Source: Acidobacteriota bacterium (GTDB lineage: Bacteria > Acidobacteriota > Terriglobia > UBA7540). Taken from it: a DNA stretch of 64,000 nucleotides. The stretch spans positions 1 through 64,000 of the forward strand of contig JAKCCV010000011.1 of the NCBI GenBank assembly GCA_021838785.1, written 5' to 3'. A program made the translations under genes and the position numbers. Under the pieces are notes generated by a model that saw only the letters and a program-made list of their open reading frames with translations, searched no databases and had not been told where the DNA came from. The number at the start of each line of letters is the position of its first letter. The first letter of the stretch is position 1. Below are positions 8,968-17,851 of the stretch, piece by piece.

Positions 8968-10188
8968 ATGAGGATTCTGGTTCTCAACGCCGGGTCGAGC
9001 AGTCAGAAAGCGTGTTTGTATGACGTCAGCGCTCCGCTGCCGGAGGACGCGCAGCCGGCGCTCTGGGAGGCGCGGATTGAATGGGGCCAAGCCGGCGGCG
9101 GGCGGCTGCGAATCCAAACGGCCGGACAACCCGCTGAACAGGTTGAGATCGCGGTAGGCTCGCATGAAGCGGCGCTTGCCCACTTGTTGAGCACGCTGAA
9201 CAATCATCCGGGATTGGGGCGGCAGGACGGTCCCGTGGTGGAAGCGGCGGCCCACCGGGTGGTCCACGGCGGGGCTCGCTACACCGAGCCGGTCCTGATC
9301 ACGCCGGAAGTCAAAAGCGCGATTGCCCAAGCGGGCGTCTTCGCGCCCCTCCATAATCGAGCGGAAATTCAAGGCATGGAAGCGGTGGCAGAACGCTTTG
9401 GGAGGATTCCGCAGGTCGCCGTGTTCGACACCGCGTTCCACCGCAGCCTGCCGGAAGAAGAAGTGGTTTACCCGGGACCGTATGAGTGGCTCGAAAAGGG
9501 GCTGCGGCGGTACGGATTCCACGGCATCAACCACGAGTACTGTGCCGCGCGGGCGGCGCGACTGCTCGATCGGGAGCCCACTTCCTTGCGGCTCGTCACC
9601 TGCCATTTGGGGAGTGGCTGCTCGCTCACGGCGGTCGGCGGCGGGCGAAGCCTCGCCACCACCATGGGCTTTACCCCGCTCGAAGGGCTGATGATGAGCA
9701 CGCGGGCCGGCTCGCTCGACCCCGGCCTGCTCCTCTATCTAATGCGGGAGCTGCGTTACACCCCCGAGCAGCTTGAGGACATCCTCAATCGCGGCTCGGG
9801 CTTGCTGGGGGTTTCCGGAATCTCGGCGGACATGCGGGAAGTGCTGGCAGCGCGCGCCCAGGGCGAGCCACGCGCGGATCTGGCCTTCCGGCTGTTCGTC
9901 CAGCGGCTGACGTTCCACGTCGGCGCGCTCCTGCCCAGCCTCGGCAGGCTGGATGCTTTGGTGTTTACCGGCGGCATTGGAGAAAACTCGCCGGAAGTGC
10001 GCGCGGCCGCGTGCAAGCGCCTGGCTTTTCTCGGCGTTGAACTCGACCCGAAACGAAACTCCGAAGCCCACGCCGACGGGGATCTGGCCGCGCCGCCCTC
10101 CAAGGTCCGCGTGCTGTTGATTCGCGCGCAGGAAGATTGGGTCATCGCCCGGACGGGCTGCAAGTTGCTCACGGAAGTGGTAAAATAA
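8968..10188 (+). CDS. ackA: Acetate kinase
   Basis: Transfers the phosphate of acetyl phosphate to ADP, or the reverse. The 406-residue length fits the ASKHA-fold family. Signatures: LNAGSSSQK at the N-terminus, AHRVVHGG, FDTAFHRSLP, YGFHGINHEY, CHLGSGCSL, GFTPLEGLMMSTRAGSLDP and FTGGIGENSPEVR. All main substrate-binding motifs are intact. It lies 121 bases after xfp and is probably in the same operon, giving a complete sugar phosphate to acetate route with substrate-level ATP formation. No phosphotransacetylase gene is nearby. Confidence 0.94.
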   Translation: MRILVLNAGSSSQKACLYDVSAPLPEDAQPALWEARIEWGQAGGGRLRIQTAGQPAEQVEIAVGSHEAALAHLLSTLNNHPGLGRQDGPVVEAAAHRVVHGGARYTEPVLITPEVKSAIAQAGVFAPLHNRAEIQGMEAVAERFGRIPQVAVFDTAFHRSLPEEEVVYPGPYEWLEKGLRRYGFHGINHEYCAARAARLLDREPTSLRLVTCHLGSGCSLTAVGGGRSLATTMGFTPLEGLMMSTRAGSLDPGLLLYLMRELRYTPEQLEDILNRGSGLLGVSGISADMREVLAARAQGEPRADLAFRLFVQRLTFHVGALLPSLGRLDALVFTGGIGENSPEVRAAACKRLAFLGVELDPKRNSEAHADGDLAAPPSKVRVLLIRAQEDWVIARTGCKLLTEVVK

Positions 10189-10219
10189 AAGACTTCGCTT
10201 TGCTGGGGAGCGCCCACAA

Positions 10220-10447
10220 GTGTTGTCGAGTGGTCTGGTCTTAGCTCAATGCGTGCTCTGTTACACCTCCGCGGCGGCCGCGAAGGGGAGCGGCATTCAT
10301 GCCTTGCGCAGCGGCATTCTGCTCCTGGGCACGCCGGCGGTTTTTCTGTTTGTGGGGATTCTGGTTCTGGCGGCGCGGCGAAGAAACCGATTTTACGGCG
10401 TCCCCGAAGCCGCGCCAGCGAAAGCCCCGCTGAGAGAGACGACGTAA
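10220..10447 (+). CDS. Small membrane protein with CxxC, cox-cluster associated
   Basis: A 75-residue protein starting at GTG 10220. Its N-terminus holds a CVLCYTSAAAA segment with a CxxC pair, followed by one strong membrane segment (about residues 30-49) and a charged tail. It sits 31 bases after ackA and 21 bases before ctaA. From memory, similar small proteins occur next to oxidase genes in Acidobacteriota, but I cannot confirm this here. A role in metal or thiol chemistry during oxidase assembly would be inference from the cysteine pair and location. Confidence 0.65.
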   Translation: MLSSGLVLAQCVLCYTSAAAAKGSGIHALRSGILLLGTPAVFLFVGILVLAARRRNRFYGVPEAAPAKAPLRETT

Positions 10448-10468
10448 AGCGCGGGGTGGAACGGTCTG

Positions 10469-11395
10469 ATGACTCGTCGCAGGGTCAATCCGTGGTTGCA
10501 CCGCTACGCCATTTTTGTGGCCTTCGCCACCTTCTTCCTGATTATCGCCGGCGCGCTGGTCACTTCCAACGACGCGGGCCTTTCGGTGCCGAGCTGGCCG
10601 ACCTTCTTCGGAAGCTTCCGCATGCCGCGCATGGTGGGCGGGGTGTTCTACGAAGCCGGCCATCGCCTGGTGGCGGGCGTGGTGGTGATTCTGACGCTCA
10701 TCCTGGCAGGCTGGATTTGGAAAAGCGAGGAGCGCCGCTGGGTGCGTCGCCTGGCCGGCTTGTCGGTTTTGGCCATTCTGATTCAGGCGGTGCTGGGGGG
10801 CATCACCGTGCTGATGTATTTGCCGGTGGCCGTTTCCGTCGCCCACGCGTGCATGGCACAAGTCTTCTTTTGCCTCATGGTGAGTTTGGCCGTCTTCACC
10901 GGCCCCGAGTGGCGGTGGGATGACGCGAAGTTGGAAGACCACGAGTCGCCGAGCCTCCGCTGGCTGACGGTCGCCAACACGGTGACGATTTTTATTCTCA
11001 TTTTGCTGGGCGCCATTTTCCGTCATCATGGCTTTGGCGTGATTCCACACATCGTGGTGGCGCTGCTGGTCACGGCGGCCACGCTGTGGATCTTCGTCCG
11101 CGTTCAAAATCATTTTGACGAGTGTCAGCCGTTGGTTCGGGCAGCGCGGCTGCTGGTGGCTTTACTCGCCCTGCAACTGCTCTTGGGCGTCGGTTCTTAC
11201 ATTGAAGTCCTCACGCATCAGAATGCCCCACAACCGGAAGCCCCGGTGGTGGATATCACCACCGCTCACGTGGCCGTGGGAGGGCTGGTGCTGGTGACAA
11301 GCCTTTGGCTGACCTATCGAGTTTATCGTTATGTCCGAACGGCAAGCCCGGAACGCTCGGCGGAAGCGGCCGAGCAAAGAAAGGCCACAGCATGA
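10469..11395 (+). CDS. ctaA: Heme A synthase (COX15/CtaA family)
   Basis: Oxidises heme O to heme A for the oxidase. The 308-residue protein has about eight membrane segments and the family motifs TSNDAGLSVPSWP near the N-terminus, YEAGHRLVAG and later ITTAHVAVGG, which contain the conserved heme-binding histidines. It shares a four-base ATGA overlap with ctaB, so the two are translationally coupled. Its presence with coxA indicates an aa3- or ca-type enzyme using heme A. Confidence 0.9.
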   Translation: MTRRRVNPWLHRYAIFVAFATFFLIIAGALVTSNDAGLSVPSWPTFFGSFRMPRMVGGVFYEAGHRLVAGVVVILTLILAGWIWKSEERRWVRRLAGLSVLAILIQAVLGGITVLMYLPVAVSVAHACMAQVFFCLMVSLAVFTGPEWRWDDAKLEDHESPSLRWLTVANTVTIFILILLGAIFRHHGFGVIPHIVVALLVTAATLWIFVRVQNHFDECQPLVRAARLLVALLALQLLLGVGSYIEVLTHQNAPQPEAPVVDITTAHVAVGGLVLVTSLWLTYRVYRYVRTASPERSAEAAEQRKATA

Positions 11396-12336
11396 CAGAA
11401 CCTCGGACCCGCGTTTCGGCTCCCGACGCCGCCGATTTGCTCCCACTTGCGCCGCGGCCCGAGCGCGCCCGTTGGCTCGTCTGGCTGGCTGATTATTGGA
11501 CGTTGACCAAGCCCGAAGTGAATTTGCTGGTGCTCGTCAGCACCCTGACCGGCTTTGATTTGGCCTGGCACGGAGCGATGCGGTGGGGGCTGTTGCTCGA
11601 CACCTTGCTCGGAACGCTCCTGGTGGCGAGCGGAACGGGAACGCTCAATCAATATCTCGAGCGCCGCTCCGATGCCCGGATGCGCCGCACCGCCCAACGG
11701 CCCTTGCCCGCCGGCCGGATGAATTCATCCGCCGCGCTGATATACGGCCTGGCGCTCGCGGCGGCGGGCGGCGCGCTGCTCTGGATTCAAGTGAACGCCC
11801 TGGCCAGCGTGCTGGCGCTCCTCACCTTGGCAAGTTATCTCCTTTTATACACGCCCCTCAAGCGCAAAACCCCGTGGTGCACGTGGGTGGGAGCTTTGCC
11901 CGGCGCCATGCCGCCCGTCATCGGATGGGCGGCCGCGCGCGGCTCGCTCGGCGGGGAAGCGGCCATCCTTTACGCGATTTTGTTTGTTTGGCAGTTTCCG
12001 CATCTGCTGGGCATTGCCTGGATGTACCGCGAAGATTACTCGCGCGCCGGACTGCGGATGTTGCCGGCCCATGACGCGGAGGGCCGACGCACGGCGCGCC
12101 AGATTATGGGTTTTCTGCTGGCGCTCGTCCCGCTGAGCCTCATCCCGGCGCTCACCGGCGAGGTGGGGCGGCTTTACGCGGTGGGCGCGCTGGCGCTGGG
12201 ACTCTATTTTCTGGCTTATGGGGCGCGCTGGGCCCGCGCTCGGAGCAATCGCCTGGCTCGGCAACTGGTGCTCGCTTCGATTGCCTACTTGCCGCTCCTG
12301 TGGGTCCTCATGATGCTGGAGAAAGCCAGGCCCTAG
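11392..12336 (+). CDS. ctaB: Protoheme IX farnesyltransferase (heme O synthase)
   Basis: Attaches a farnesyl chain to heme B, giving heme O, the substrate of CtaA. UbiA-family membrane protein of 314 residues with about nine helices. The first prenyl-diphosphate motif reads NQYLERRSDARMRRT followed by RPLPAGR, the second lies in YREDYSRAG. In the first motif the usual leading Asp is Glu, which is common in this branch. Start 11392 overlaps the ctaA stop by four bases; an in-frame start at 11305 would sit inside ctaA and was not used. Confidence 0.9.
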   Translation: MTEPRTRVSAPDAADLLPLAPRPERARWLVWLADYWTLTKPEVNLLVLVSTLTGFDLAWHGAMRWGLLLDTLLGTLLVASGTGTLNQYLERRSDARMRRTAQRPLPAGRMNSSAALIYGLALAAAGGALLWIQVNALASVLALLTLASYLLLYTPLKRKTPWCTWVGALPGAMPPVIGWAAARGSLGGEAAILYAILFVWQFPHLLGIAWMYREDYSRAGLRMLPAHDAEGRRTARQIMGFLLALVPLSLIPALTGEVGRLYAVGALALGLYFLAYGARWARARSNRLARQLVLASIAYLPLLWVLMMLEKARP

Positions 12337-12372
12337 CGCGACGCCCGAGGCGAAGCCGGCCCAAGCCGACCC

Positions 12373-12798
12373 ATGACCGCTCACCTGCCTGCCCTCGAGG
12401 CCGCGTTCAACTCCCTGACCGTCGCGCTGCTGCTCGCGGGCTACTATTTTATTCGCCGCAAGAACGTCCGCGCCCATCGAGCCTGCATGCTTTCGGCGGT
12501 TGCCAGTTCCGTGCTTTTTCTTGCGTGCTACCTCACCTACCATTTCTTGCGCGGGGTGGTGCGCTTCCCCGGGCACGGGTGGGCGCGCGGCGCCTATCTG
12601 GCGCTTTTGGGCTCGCACACGATTTTGGCGGCTGCCATTGTGCCGCTGGTCCTGGTGACGCTTTACCGAGCGTGGCGGAAACGCTTTGATTCGCATCGCC
12701 GCATTGCCCGTTGGACGCTGCCGATTTGGCTTTATGTTTCGATGACGGGGGTTGTGGTTTACTGGGTGTTGTATCATGCCTATGGGGCGAAGCCGTAA
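12373..12798 (+). CDS. DUF420 membrane protein
   Basis: A 141-residue protein with four membrane segments. The pattern RRKNVRAHRACMLSA, then LTYHFLRG, GSHTILA and a final YVSMTGVVVYWVLYH matches the DUF420 (YozB-type) family, which is regularly found in cytochrome oxidase gene clusters and contains conserved histidines. Function is not established; a role in oxidase assembly is suspected from gene neighbourhoods. It follows ctaB by 36 bases. Confidence 0.78.
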   Translation: MTAHLPALEAAFNSLTVALLLAGYYFIRRKNVRAHRACMLSAVASSVLFLACYLTYHFLRGVVRFPGHGWARGAYLALLGSHTILAAAIVPLVLVTLYRAWRKRFDSHRRIARWTLPIWLYVSMTGVVVYWVLYHAYGAKP

Positions 12799-12929
12799 AG
12801 AGCGAGCAACCTCGGCATCGCGCCCTTCGACGGCGAAGGGGAGCGACCCTTGGGCAGGCAGGCGGCATCTTTCTCGAAGCGGATCACGACAAGGCGAATC
12901 GGACATTTTGGAATCGAGGTGAGCGCTGA

Positions 12930-13400
12930 ATGGAAATGAAAGTGATGCCTTCCGTGGTTTCCCTCCAAATTGCGCCCACCGCCAAGGCGGCGATGGTGGT
13001 CGTGACCGAGGTTCGAGCCGTGCCGGGCCGCGGCTTGGAAGGCGACCGATATTTCCATCAAATAGGGACCTATTCCAAAACCCCGGGCAAAGGCCGGGAA
13101 GTGACGCTGATTGAAATCGAGGCGATTGAAGCTTTGGCGAGGGATTATGACCTTCACCTCGACCCCAAGGACAGCCGCCGCAACATCGTGACGCGCGGCG
13201 TGGCGCTCAATCATCTGGTGGGGCGCGATTTTCGCGTGGGAGCCGTGTGGATGCGGGGCATTCGCCTCTGTGAGCCGTGCAATCATCTGAATCGGCTTTT
13301 AGGAAAGCGCGTTTCACCCGCCCTGCTGCATCGCGGCGGCTTGCGGGCGGATCTTCTGACGGAAGGCCTCATCTCGGTGGGCGACGCCCTCGAAAGCTGA
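12930..13400 (+). CDS. MOSC domain protein
   Basis: Single MOSC domain, 156 residues. Seen motifs: RGLEGDRYF near residue 31, RRNIVTRGV near residue 88, and RLCEPCNHL with the Cys that serves as the sulfur or molybdenum-ligand residue in the family. MOSC proteins handle sulfur for, or bind, the molybdenum cofactor. Stand-alone members often have unknown substrates. GAGGTGAG lies about 8 bases before the ATG. The preceding 131 bases hold nothing I recognise. Confidence 0.85.
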   Translation: MEMKVMPSVVSLQIAPTAKAAMVVVTEVRAVPGRGLEGDRYFHQIGTYSKTPGKGREVTLIEIEAIEALARDYDLHLDPKDSRRNIVTRGVALNHLVGRDFRVGAVWMRGIRLCEPCNHLNRLLGKRVSPALLHRGGLRADLLTEGLISVGDALES

Positions 13401-13498
13401 CTCCGGAGCGACCGCAAGTCGGTGATCCACCGCCCCGGCGCCGCGGCCAGGCCCACAAGATGACGGCTGAAAGCCGCCAGACCGGGAGGACGACAACC

Positions 13499-13939
13499 AT
13501 GAACACGCTGTGGGGATGGTCCCTCGTTTTTCATATTCTCGGCATTGTCCTATGGATGGGCGGCTTGCTCGTCTCGACGCATTTGCTCGCAGCGCTGGCC
13601 AGCGCGAAGTCGGATGAGGCGCGCCAAACCTTGGGGCGCCTGCTCGGTAAGGTCTTCAACGGCGTGGCTCATCCGGGAGCCATCATCACCATTCTGGCGG
13701 GCACGATGCTTTTCTCCGCCAATGCGCAGTACTACGTGCAGGAGACCTGGATGCAGATCAAGCTGGCGCTGGTCGCCGTCTTGGTTGGACTGGATGTCGC
13801 CACTTACCTGATGTTTCGGGCCGTGCGAGCCGGACGCCGCCAGTTGGGACGCGGCAAATTGATGGCCTTGCACAGCGTGACGGCGTTGGTTTTTTTCGCG
13901 GTGCTCATTATGATTATTATTCGGCCTTTCGGGCCGTAA
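13499..13939 (+). CDS. CopD/HemJ-like four-helix membrane protein
   Basis: A 146-residue membrane protein. The pattern of FHILGIVLWMGGLL in helix 1, HPGAIITILAG in helix 2, QIKLALVAVLVG in helix 3 and LHSVTALVFFAVLIMII in helix 4 resembles the CopD/HemJ (protoporphyrinogen oxidase) superfamily. Which member it is cannot be settled by eye. GGGAGGA lies 7 bases before the ATG at 13499, so a longer frame reaching back to 13277 was not used. Its place beside heme and oxidase genes is consistent with a heme-related role (inference). Confidence 0.7.
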   Translation: MNTLWGWSLVFHILGIVLWMGGLLVSTHLLAALASAKSDEARQTLGRLLGKVFNGVAHPGAIITILAGTMLFSANAQYYVQETWMQIKLALVAVLVGLDVATYLMFRAVRAGRRQLGRGKLMALHSVTALVFFAVLIMIIIRPFGP

Positions 13940-13963
13940 TCCCCATCCCACGCAGGAGGTTCC

Positions 13964-14185
13964 ATGGAAGCGACGAAAATCACGGTGTCGAAAAACGGCC
14001 CGCTTCGCATTGAAGGTGATTTTGTCATTCTCGACGCCGAGGGCGCGACCTTCGATCTGGCCGGCCGCAAGTCCATTGCGTTGTGCCGCTGCGGACACTC
14101 GGAGAATAAACCGTTTTGCGACGGCAGTCATAAGCGCGTCGGGTTCCAATCGGAAGTCAAGGCGCGCGCCCTGCCGCCCGCTTAA
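13964..14185 (+). CDS. CDGSH-type iron-sulfur protein
   Basis: A 73-residue protein with the motif CRCGHSENKPFCDGSHK at its centre, matching the CxC...C..H ligand set of CDGSH (mitoNEET-type) 2Fe-2S proteins. No signal or membrane segment is present, so it should be cytoplasmic. A strong AGGAGG site precedes the ATG. Closes the respiratory block. Confidence 0.9.
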   Translation: MEATKITVSKNGPLRIEGDFVILDAEGATFDLAGRKSIALCRCGHSENKPFCDGSHKRVGFQSEVKARALPPA

Positions 14186-14225
14186 TGAAAGTTGGCGCTA
14201 GAGAGCATTGCATTTCGCGTTGGTG

Positions 14226-14359
14226 GCGAGTGTCCTGAGTCGTAAGAAGGATGAATAATTCCGGGCCGTCAGGCCGGCCGCAAGTCCTTGGCGATCTTTG
14301 CGCCTTGGCGTGAAACAGGCTTTGAGTTGTTCATCGAACTTCTGACTCAGGATACTCGC
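14226..14359. repeat. 134-bp element with long imperfect inverted ends
   Basis: Lies in the 458-base gap after the CDGSH gene. The ends GCGAGTGTCCTGAGTC (14226-) and GACTCAGGATACTCGC (-14359) are inverted copies with one mismatch, and pairing continues inward through AGAAG/CTTCT and GATGAA/TTCATC with small offsets, about 35 bases per arm. The centre is non-coding. It may be a MITE-like element or a structured RNA. An open frame at 14288-14647 crosses it but shows no protein-like features. I see nothing else in this gap. Confidence 0.55.
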
Positions 14360-14643
14360 GGGCGCATCGGCCGGCGACGCGACGCTGTGTGGTCTTTGAA
14401 GCGGGCCGTTCAAGGGCAGGGCTGGACTTCCGGCACTGCGCGCGCATCCTACCACCAACGGCCCGCGGGTCGCCTCGAATCACCGCCTCGCGCGGGTGAG
14501 TTGACAGCGCTGGCCGACTCTCTTAGCATGGCGAGTTGGCATTGGCTGCCGGTCATGGGGACGCGCTCCCCATCTCTCCCGCGAAGCAAGGTCCTTTCTC
14601 GGGCGGGCGATGAAACCCCCGGAATCCGGTCAAGGCGGTTACG

Positions 14644-15093
14644 GTGAGAATTTCGATTCGTTTCAATCAAGATGTCGCCATTATGAGCCTCAACGGCAAA
14701 TTCATGGCGGGCAGCGACGGACCGTTCCTCCGGCAGAAAGTGAAGGAGCTGCTGGAGGCCGGCACTCGGAAATTGATTTTGGACTTCGCCGGCGTTCCCT
14801 ACATTGACTCGACCGGCCTGGGTTTTTTGGCGGGCAGCCGGGCCACCGCCGAAACGGCGGGCGCCAAGCTGGTGCTTGCGGGCGTCAATCGCCACGTGCG
14901 CAAGGTGCTCGATGAACTCAAGCTTTCTCCGCTCTTCGACATGGTGGCGAATGAGTCCGAGGGTCTGGCGCGCCTCCGGGGGCGGGTAGTCGCTCCGCCG
15001 GGCGCGGAAAAGCCGCGCGCGGGCGCGAAAGCCGCCAAGTCTAAACGAGACCCCACCCCGCCGGATCCAACCGGCCCAGACTCGGCGACGTGA
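14644..15093 (+). CDS. STAS-domain anti-sigma-factor antagonist
   Basis: Residues 1-105 form a STAS domain with the typical start (DVAIMSLNGKF), the ILDFAGVPYIDSTGLGFL segment carrying the Ser/Thr that partner kinases phosphorylate, and a final helix. The last 40 residues are basic and Pro/Ala-rich and probably disordered. Starts at GTG 14644. Such proteins usually switch partners with an anti-sigma kinase; no kinase of that type is adjacent. Confidence 0.85.
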   Translation: MRISIRFNQDVAIMSLNGKFMAGSDGPFLRQKVKELLEAGTRKLILDFAGVPYIDSTGLGFLAGSRATAETAGAKLVLAGVNRHVRKVLDELKLSPLFDMVANESEGLARLRGRVVAPPGAEKPRAGAKAAKSKRDPTPPDPTGPDSAT

Positions 15094-15161
15094 ACACCGG
15101 ATGAAACCGCTCCACGAGCGCTGAGTGTCACGGGGGCGCCAACGCTCCCCGCAATTTGCCT

Positions 15162-16430
15162 ATGGCAGGTCATCCCATCGGCGCGCAAGCCGCAGCGAGA
15201 ATTCGCCCATTTTGCAAGCTTTCCCGCTTGGCGGGCGGACGCGCGTGGCCGCTCGTGGCCGGCTTGCTGCTGATTTCGGTCTCGCGCGGCATGGCCCAGA
15301 CCAGCACCCGCCTGCTGGTGGCTTCCGGCGAAACTGTGCCCGACCACCCCGGCTTTGTTTTCGGGCCCTTCTCCGGCCTGGTGATGAACGCTCGCCAGCA
15401 GATTGCGTTTCTGACCACGCTTGAGAGCGCCCGACTGCAAACGCCCGCCATTGTCCGTTCAGTGGGCGTGACGTTCTCCGTGGTGGCCTTCCGAGGATTG
15501 GTGGCGCCGGCCGCCGACACGGTGTTCGAGTCTTTCGGCGCTCCCAGCATGAACGACAACGGAACGATTGCATTTTCCGCCGCGCTCGGCGCCGCGCCCT
15601 CGAGCGGCATTTTTAGCGTGACGCAAGGCAAGCCGGTTGCCGTGGCGCTCGCCGGACAATCCGCGCCGGGGGCCGTCGCGCCGTTTCAGGCTTTCTCCTC
15701 GCCGGTGATCGGCTCTTCCGGCGCGATTTTGTTTGGCGCGCTCACGGGGTCCGGCTCCGGCTCGCCCAGCGCGAGTGGCCTTTATCTTTGGACGCCGCAG
15801 GGCCTTCAGAGCGTGCCGCTCCCGGCCGGCTTCGCCTTGGGGCCGGGGGAAATGCTCCAGCCGATTTTTCAGAGCGAGGATGAATCCGTTTGGATTCCGA
15901 ACGACGTCTCCGTCGCAGCCGCCGACGATCAATTGTTTCGCGCCCTCGCCATCCGCAGCTTTCAAAGCCTGACCCCGCCGCCCAACCCTGCCAGCACGGC
16001 CCTCGCGCTCGCGCCCCTGCCCCAGGAAAAGCCAGTTCCCATGCTGCTGGTCATTCTCCACGGAACCCAACCGCAGACGATGGCCCTCGAAGGCGACCCA
16101 ACCCAGCCCGTGATGGCTCGTCTGGGCGCCGGGGCGCCGCCCGTTCTACCGCTCGTCGGCGTGGAAAGCGCCGTGGCCGGAGCCTTGGAGGGTCGCGTGG
16201 TGATCGCCTCGGCCGCAGCCTCCAACCCCGGCGACCTTGCGTTTTATTGTTACTGCAACGGAGCGGTTGAGGGCTTGACCACCTCGGCGGACTTGGCTCC
16301 AGTGGCCATTCAACCCGGCGGGCGCGGCATCCATTTCCTCACCAGCGACGGCAGCCACACCCTCGCCTTCACGGCTCCGCTCGCGGGTCAGGCCAACACC
16401 AACGCCATTTTCGTCACTTCGCTGCCGTAA
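15162..16430 (+). CDS. Secreted repeat protein of unknown function
   Basis: A signal sequence (WPLVAGLLLISVSRGMAQ) is followed by about 380 residues rich in Ala, Gly and Pro. Repeated units of the type MNARQQIAFLTTL, MNDNGTIAFSAAL and IGSSGAILFGAL, each followed by a short hydrophobic strand, suggest a beta-propeller-like array as in surface proteins with recurring 'NDxGxIAF' motifs. No catalytic motif was seen. ATG 15162 is used rather than TTG two codons earlier. A hairpin terminator follows at 16458. Confidence 0.6.
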   Translation: MAGHPIGAQAAARIRPFCKLSRLAGGRAWPLVAGLLLISVSRGMAQTSTRLLVASGETVPDHPGFVFGPFSGLVMNARQQIAFLTTLESARLQTPAIVRSVGVTFSVVAFRGLVAPAADTVFESFGAPSMNDNGTIAFSAALGAAPSSGIFSVTQGKPVAVALAGQSAPGAVAPFQAFSSPVIGSSGAILFGALTGSGSGSPSASGLYLWTPQGLQSVPLPAGFALGPGEMLQPIFQSEDESVWIPNDVSVAAADDQLFRALAIRSFQSLTPPPNPASTALALAPLPQEKPVPMLLVILHGTQPQTMALEGDPTQPVMARLGAGAPPVLPLVGVESAVAGALEGRVVIASAAASNPGDLAFYCYCNGAVEGLTTSADLAPVAIQPGGRGIHFLTSDGSHTLAFTAPLAGQANTNAIFVTSLP

Positions 16431-16457
16431 GCCTCCAGACGCGACGGAATCTTTGCG

Positions 16458-16476
16458 CCCCGAGGTTCGGGGTTTT
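16458..16476 (+). terminator. Rho-independent terminator
   Basis: Arms CCCCGA (16458-16463) and TCGGGG (16467-16472) with a GGT loop, followed directly by TTTT. It lies 28 bases after the stop of the secreted protein, between two convergent genes. Confidence 0.7.
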
Positions 16477-16478
16477 AT

Positions 16479-17834
16479 CTACACCTCGAGCTTCCACGGC
16501 GCGCGGTAATTGCGGACCACAAATTTTTCCGCCTGAGCGCCGCCCGAGAGCAATCGCTGATTTTCGACATCCCAAACGATGCGTTCCTGGCTGCGGTAGG
16601 CGACGTTCCCCAGCAGGCAGGCGCACGTCGAGCGTTCGCCAATGGCGATGTCGCTAATGGGCCGCTTCCGCGACTTGACGCAATCGAGAAAATTCCGCAC
16701 GTGGTCGAAGTGCGAGCGGTTGACGGACGGCATCTTCATGGCCGCCGTGCGCTCCACCCTGCGGCCCGTGCCGCCCTCAATGCGAGTTTCGGGAATCACT
16801 TCAAACCCGCTGCGGTCTATAAAAAGCGTTGCGTCGGTTCCATGAAACTCCATGCCGTAGCTTTTGCCGTACATCGAGTTGGCGTTGTCCCAGCGATTCT
16901 CATAAACACAAACAAAATCAGGATTCTTGTACTCGTAGGTCACTTGCAGCGTGTCGGGGGTTTGGGCGTTGTCCTGGATATAATACTTACCGCCCTGTCC
17001 GGTGATGACGCTCGGCCCGTCCACTTTCATCGCCCACTGCACGATGTCAATCAAGTGAACGCCCCAATCCGTCATAAAGCCGCCCGCGTAATCCCAAAAA
17101 TATCGGAACGTGGACCAGCGCGGCGGAAGGTGCGGGTCGGGCCCAAAGCGGTTCCAGTTGAACGGCACCTTGGGCGCCGGCCCCAGCCACATGTCCCAAT
17201 CAAGATCCGCTGGCGGGTCCGAATCCGCCGGGTTGCCGATGCCTTGCGGATATTCGTTGGCGTAATTCCACGTGCGCACAAAACTCACTTTGCCGATGAA
17301 GCCGTCTTGAATCAATTGCACCGCTTTTTGAAAATGAATCCCCGAGCGCTGTTGCGTTCCCACCTGCACCACGCGGTTGTATTTCCGCGCCGCTTCGACC
17401 ATCAGGATGCCTTCATCAATCGTGTGGCTGATGGGTTTTTCGACGTAAACGTCCTTGCCGGCTTTGCAGGCTTCCACCATCAGCAGCGGATGCCAGTGGT
17501 CGGGCGTGCCGATGATGATGACGTCAATGTCTTTGCGGTCGAGCACCTGGCGAAAGTCGGTGTAGCTCTGAGCCTTACCGCCCGCGGCCTTCATCGCTTT
17601 CTGGAGATTCGGCTGATAAACGTCGCAAACGGCCACGACTTCTCCATCCGGCTGCTGGGCGAAAGCTTCAAAATCGTAACTCCCCTGCCGGCCCGTTCCG
17701 ATGGCTCCGGCACGAACTCGGTCGCTCGGCGGGGCTTTTTTGGCCGTCGCCGCCCGCGCTAAGCCCAAACCCGCCGCCACCGTGCCCGCCGCCGTCTTCG
17801 TCAGAAAATCTCTTCGATTGATTTCCTCGCTCAT
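16479..17834 (-). CDS. Gfo/Idh/MocA family oxidoreductase with Tat signal
   Basis: NAD(P)-dependent sugar dehydrogenase family, 450 residues. The N-terminus has a twin-arginine signal (NRRDFLTKTAAGTVAAGLGL), so the folded enzyme is probably exported. The Rossmann motif GAIGTGRQG lies near residue 45, the EKP signature in DVYVEKPISHT near 150, and GGFMTDWGVHLIDIVQWAM in the C-terminal domain. Substrate cannot be told. Start at 17834 keeps the Tat motif near the N-terminus. Acidobacteriota and Planctomycetes carry many such exported paralogues. Confidence 0.88.
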   Translation of the reverse strand: MSEEINRRDFLTKTAAGTVAAGLGLARAATAKKAPPSDRVRAGAIGTGRQGSYDFEAFAQQPDGEVVAVCDVYQPNLQKAMKAAGGKAQSYTDFRQVLDRKDIDVIIIGTPDHWHPLLMVEACKAGKDVYVEKPISHTIDEGILMVEAARKYNRVVQVGTQQRSGIHFQKAVQLIQDGFIGKVSFVRTWNYANEYPQGIGNPADSDPPADLDWDMWLGPAPKVPFNWNRFGPDPHLPPRWSTFRYFWDYAGGFMTDWGVHLIDIVQWAMKVDGPSVITGQGGKYYIQDNAQTPDTLQVTYEYKNPDFVCVYENRWDNANSMYGKSYGMEFHGTDATLFIDRSGFEVIPETRIEGGTGRRVERTAAMKMPSVNRSHFDHVRNFLDCVKSRKRPISDIAIGERSTCACLLGNVAYRSQERIVWDVENQRLLSGGAQAEKFVVRNYRAPWKLEV

Positions 17835-17851
17835 AATGCCATGCACCCCTT

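Noticed and set aside
14288-14647. 119-codon frame upstream of the STAS gene
   Set aside because: It crosses the inverted-repeat element and has no protein-like features.
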